Source of the DNA: Dokdonella fugitiva
GTDB lineage: Bacteria > Pseudomonadota > Gammaproteobacteria > Xanthomonadales > Rhodanobacteraceae
Reading direction: 5' to 3'
NCBI RefSeq assembly: GCF_014138265.1
Contig: NZ_JACGXL010000001.1
Coordinates: forward strand, 814,525-878,524
Length of the DNA stretch: 64,000 nt
The number at the start of each line of letters is the position of its first letter. The stretch's first letter is position 1. The notes under the pieces are model-generated. The model did not search any database. It had not been told where the DNA came from and saw nothing but the letters and a program-made list of their open reading frames with translations. The translations under genes were made by a program, and so were the position numbers. Below, in pieces: positions 63,927 to 64,000 of the stretch.

Positions 63927-64000
63927 GCGACACCGCCATCGCCGGCACGGCGGCGCGAGCGACGGCCGAGGCCGTCGCCGCGCGTAGCTACGGCCGGCTC
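63914..64000 (+). CDS. Start of a probable ECF sigma factor (partial)
   Basis: Reading from GTG 63914, which overlaps the end of the YCII gene, gives VGEVGDTAIAG, then ATAEAVAARSYGRL to the edge. The A-E-A-V-A-x-x-S-Y-G-R-L opening is typical of ECF sigma factors that follow YCII genes (SigJ/ECF41-like). Only 29 codons are visible, so this is tentative. Confidence 0.5.
   Translation, partial: MGEVGDTAIAGTAARATAEAVAARSYGRL

Overview
The window is high-GC DNA (well above 60 percent by eye), gene-dense, with many 4-base stop/start overlaps and frequent GTG or TTG starts. Gene content (RNase T, RNase R-RlmB, MutS, PstSCAB-PhoU, FdnG/FdoG-type selenocysteine formate dehydrogenase, YjfL/YgiB/YgiC-like trio) and a REP-like repeat built around GTGGGAGC point to a gammaproteobacterium, most likely in or near the Xanthomonadales (Rhodanobacteraceae-like). 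That placement is inferred from gene content and was not tested by alignment.

Layout. 1-5.5 kb: the 3' end of mutS, translationally coupled to an OafA-type acyltransferase; convergent hslR-sugE (Gdx); then rhlE. 5.5-14.7 kb: a secreted hypothetical, MgtC, a YcaQ-type glycosylase, an M61 peptidase, a large BNR-repeat exoprotein, intracellular PHB depolymerase phaZ and a DoxX protein. 14.8-20.1 kb: periplasmic cyclophilin, a REP pair, YpfJ-like zinc peptidase, MerR-TipAS regulator with a second DoxX protein, RNase T and small proteins. 20.1-24.9 kb: the phosphate regulon pstSCAB-phoU behind tandem Pho boxes. 24.9-36.4 kb: a selenium/formate block. selD lies on the minus strand, a transglutaminase gene intervenes, and then (transcribed leftward) comes fdoG(UGA=Sec)-fdoH-fdoI-fdhE-selA-selB-selC, so the Sec enzyme, its chaperone, the Sec synthase, the Sec elongation factor and tRNA-Sec form one cassette. 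36.5-42.1 kb: rnr-rlmB, tRNA-Leu(CAG), then a hipBA toxin-antitoxin pair with palindromic operators. 42.1-53.4 kb: patatin and dienelactone hydrolase, MpaB oxygenase, M23 peptidase, AraC regulator beside an AhpD-like protein, DHA2 exporter, DksA-type zinc finger, LysR/LysE pair and membrane proteins. 53.4-64 kb: a beta-helix exoprotein gene broken by a 17-bp tandem duplication, an alpha/beta hydrolase, a membrane-anchored Mrr-like nuclease, an FG-GAP exoprotein, a DUF350-YgiB-YgiC operon, and a YCII gene followed by the start of a probable ECF sigma factor.

Most notable points: selB runs 71 bp into the tRNA-Sec gene, so tRNA maturation would remove the selB stop codon; two unrelated exported proteins share the C-terminal ending LF-x-DGFD; the beta-helix gene carries a reversible-looking 17-bp duplication; a predicted membrane-anchored Mrr-like nuclease has no methylase partner; and the DUF350-YgiB-YgiC operon is of poorly understood function. 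No CRISPR array, transposase or prophage was found.
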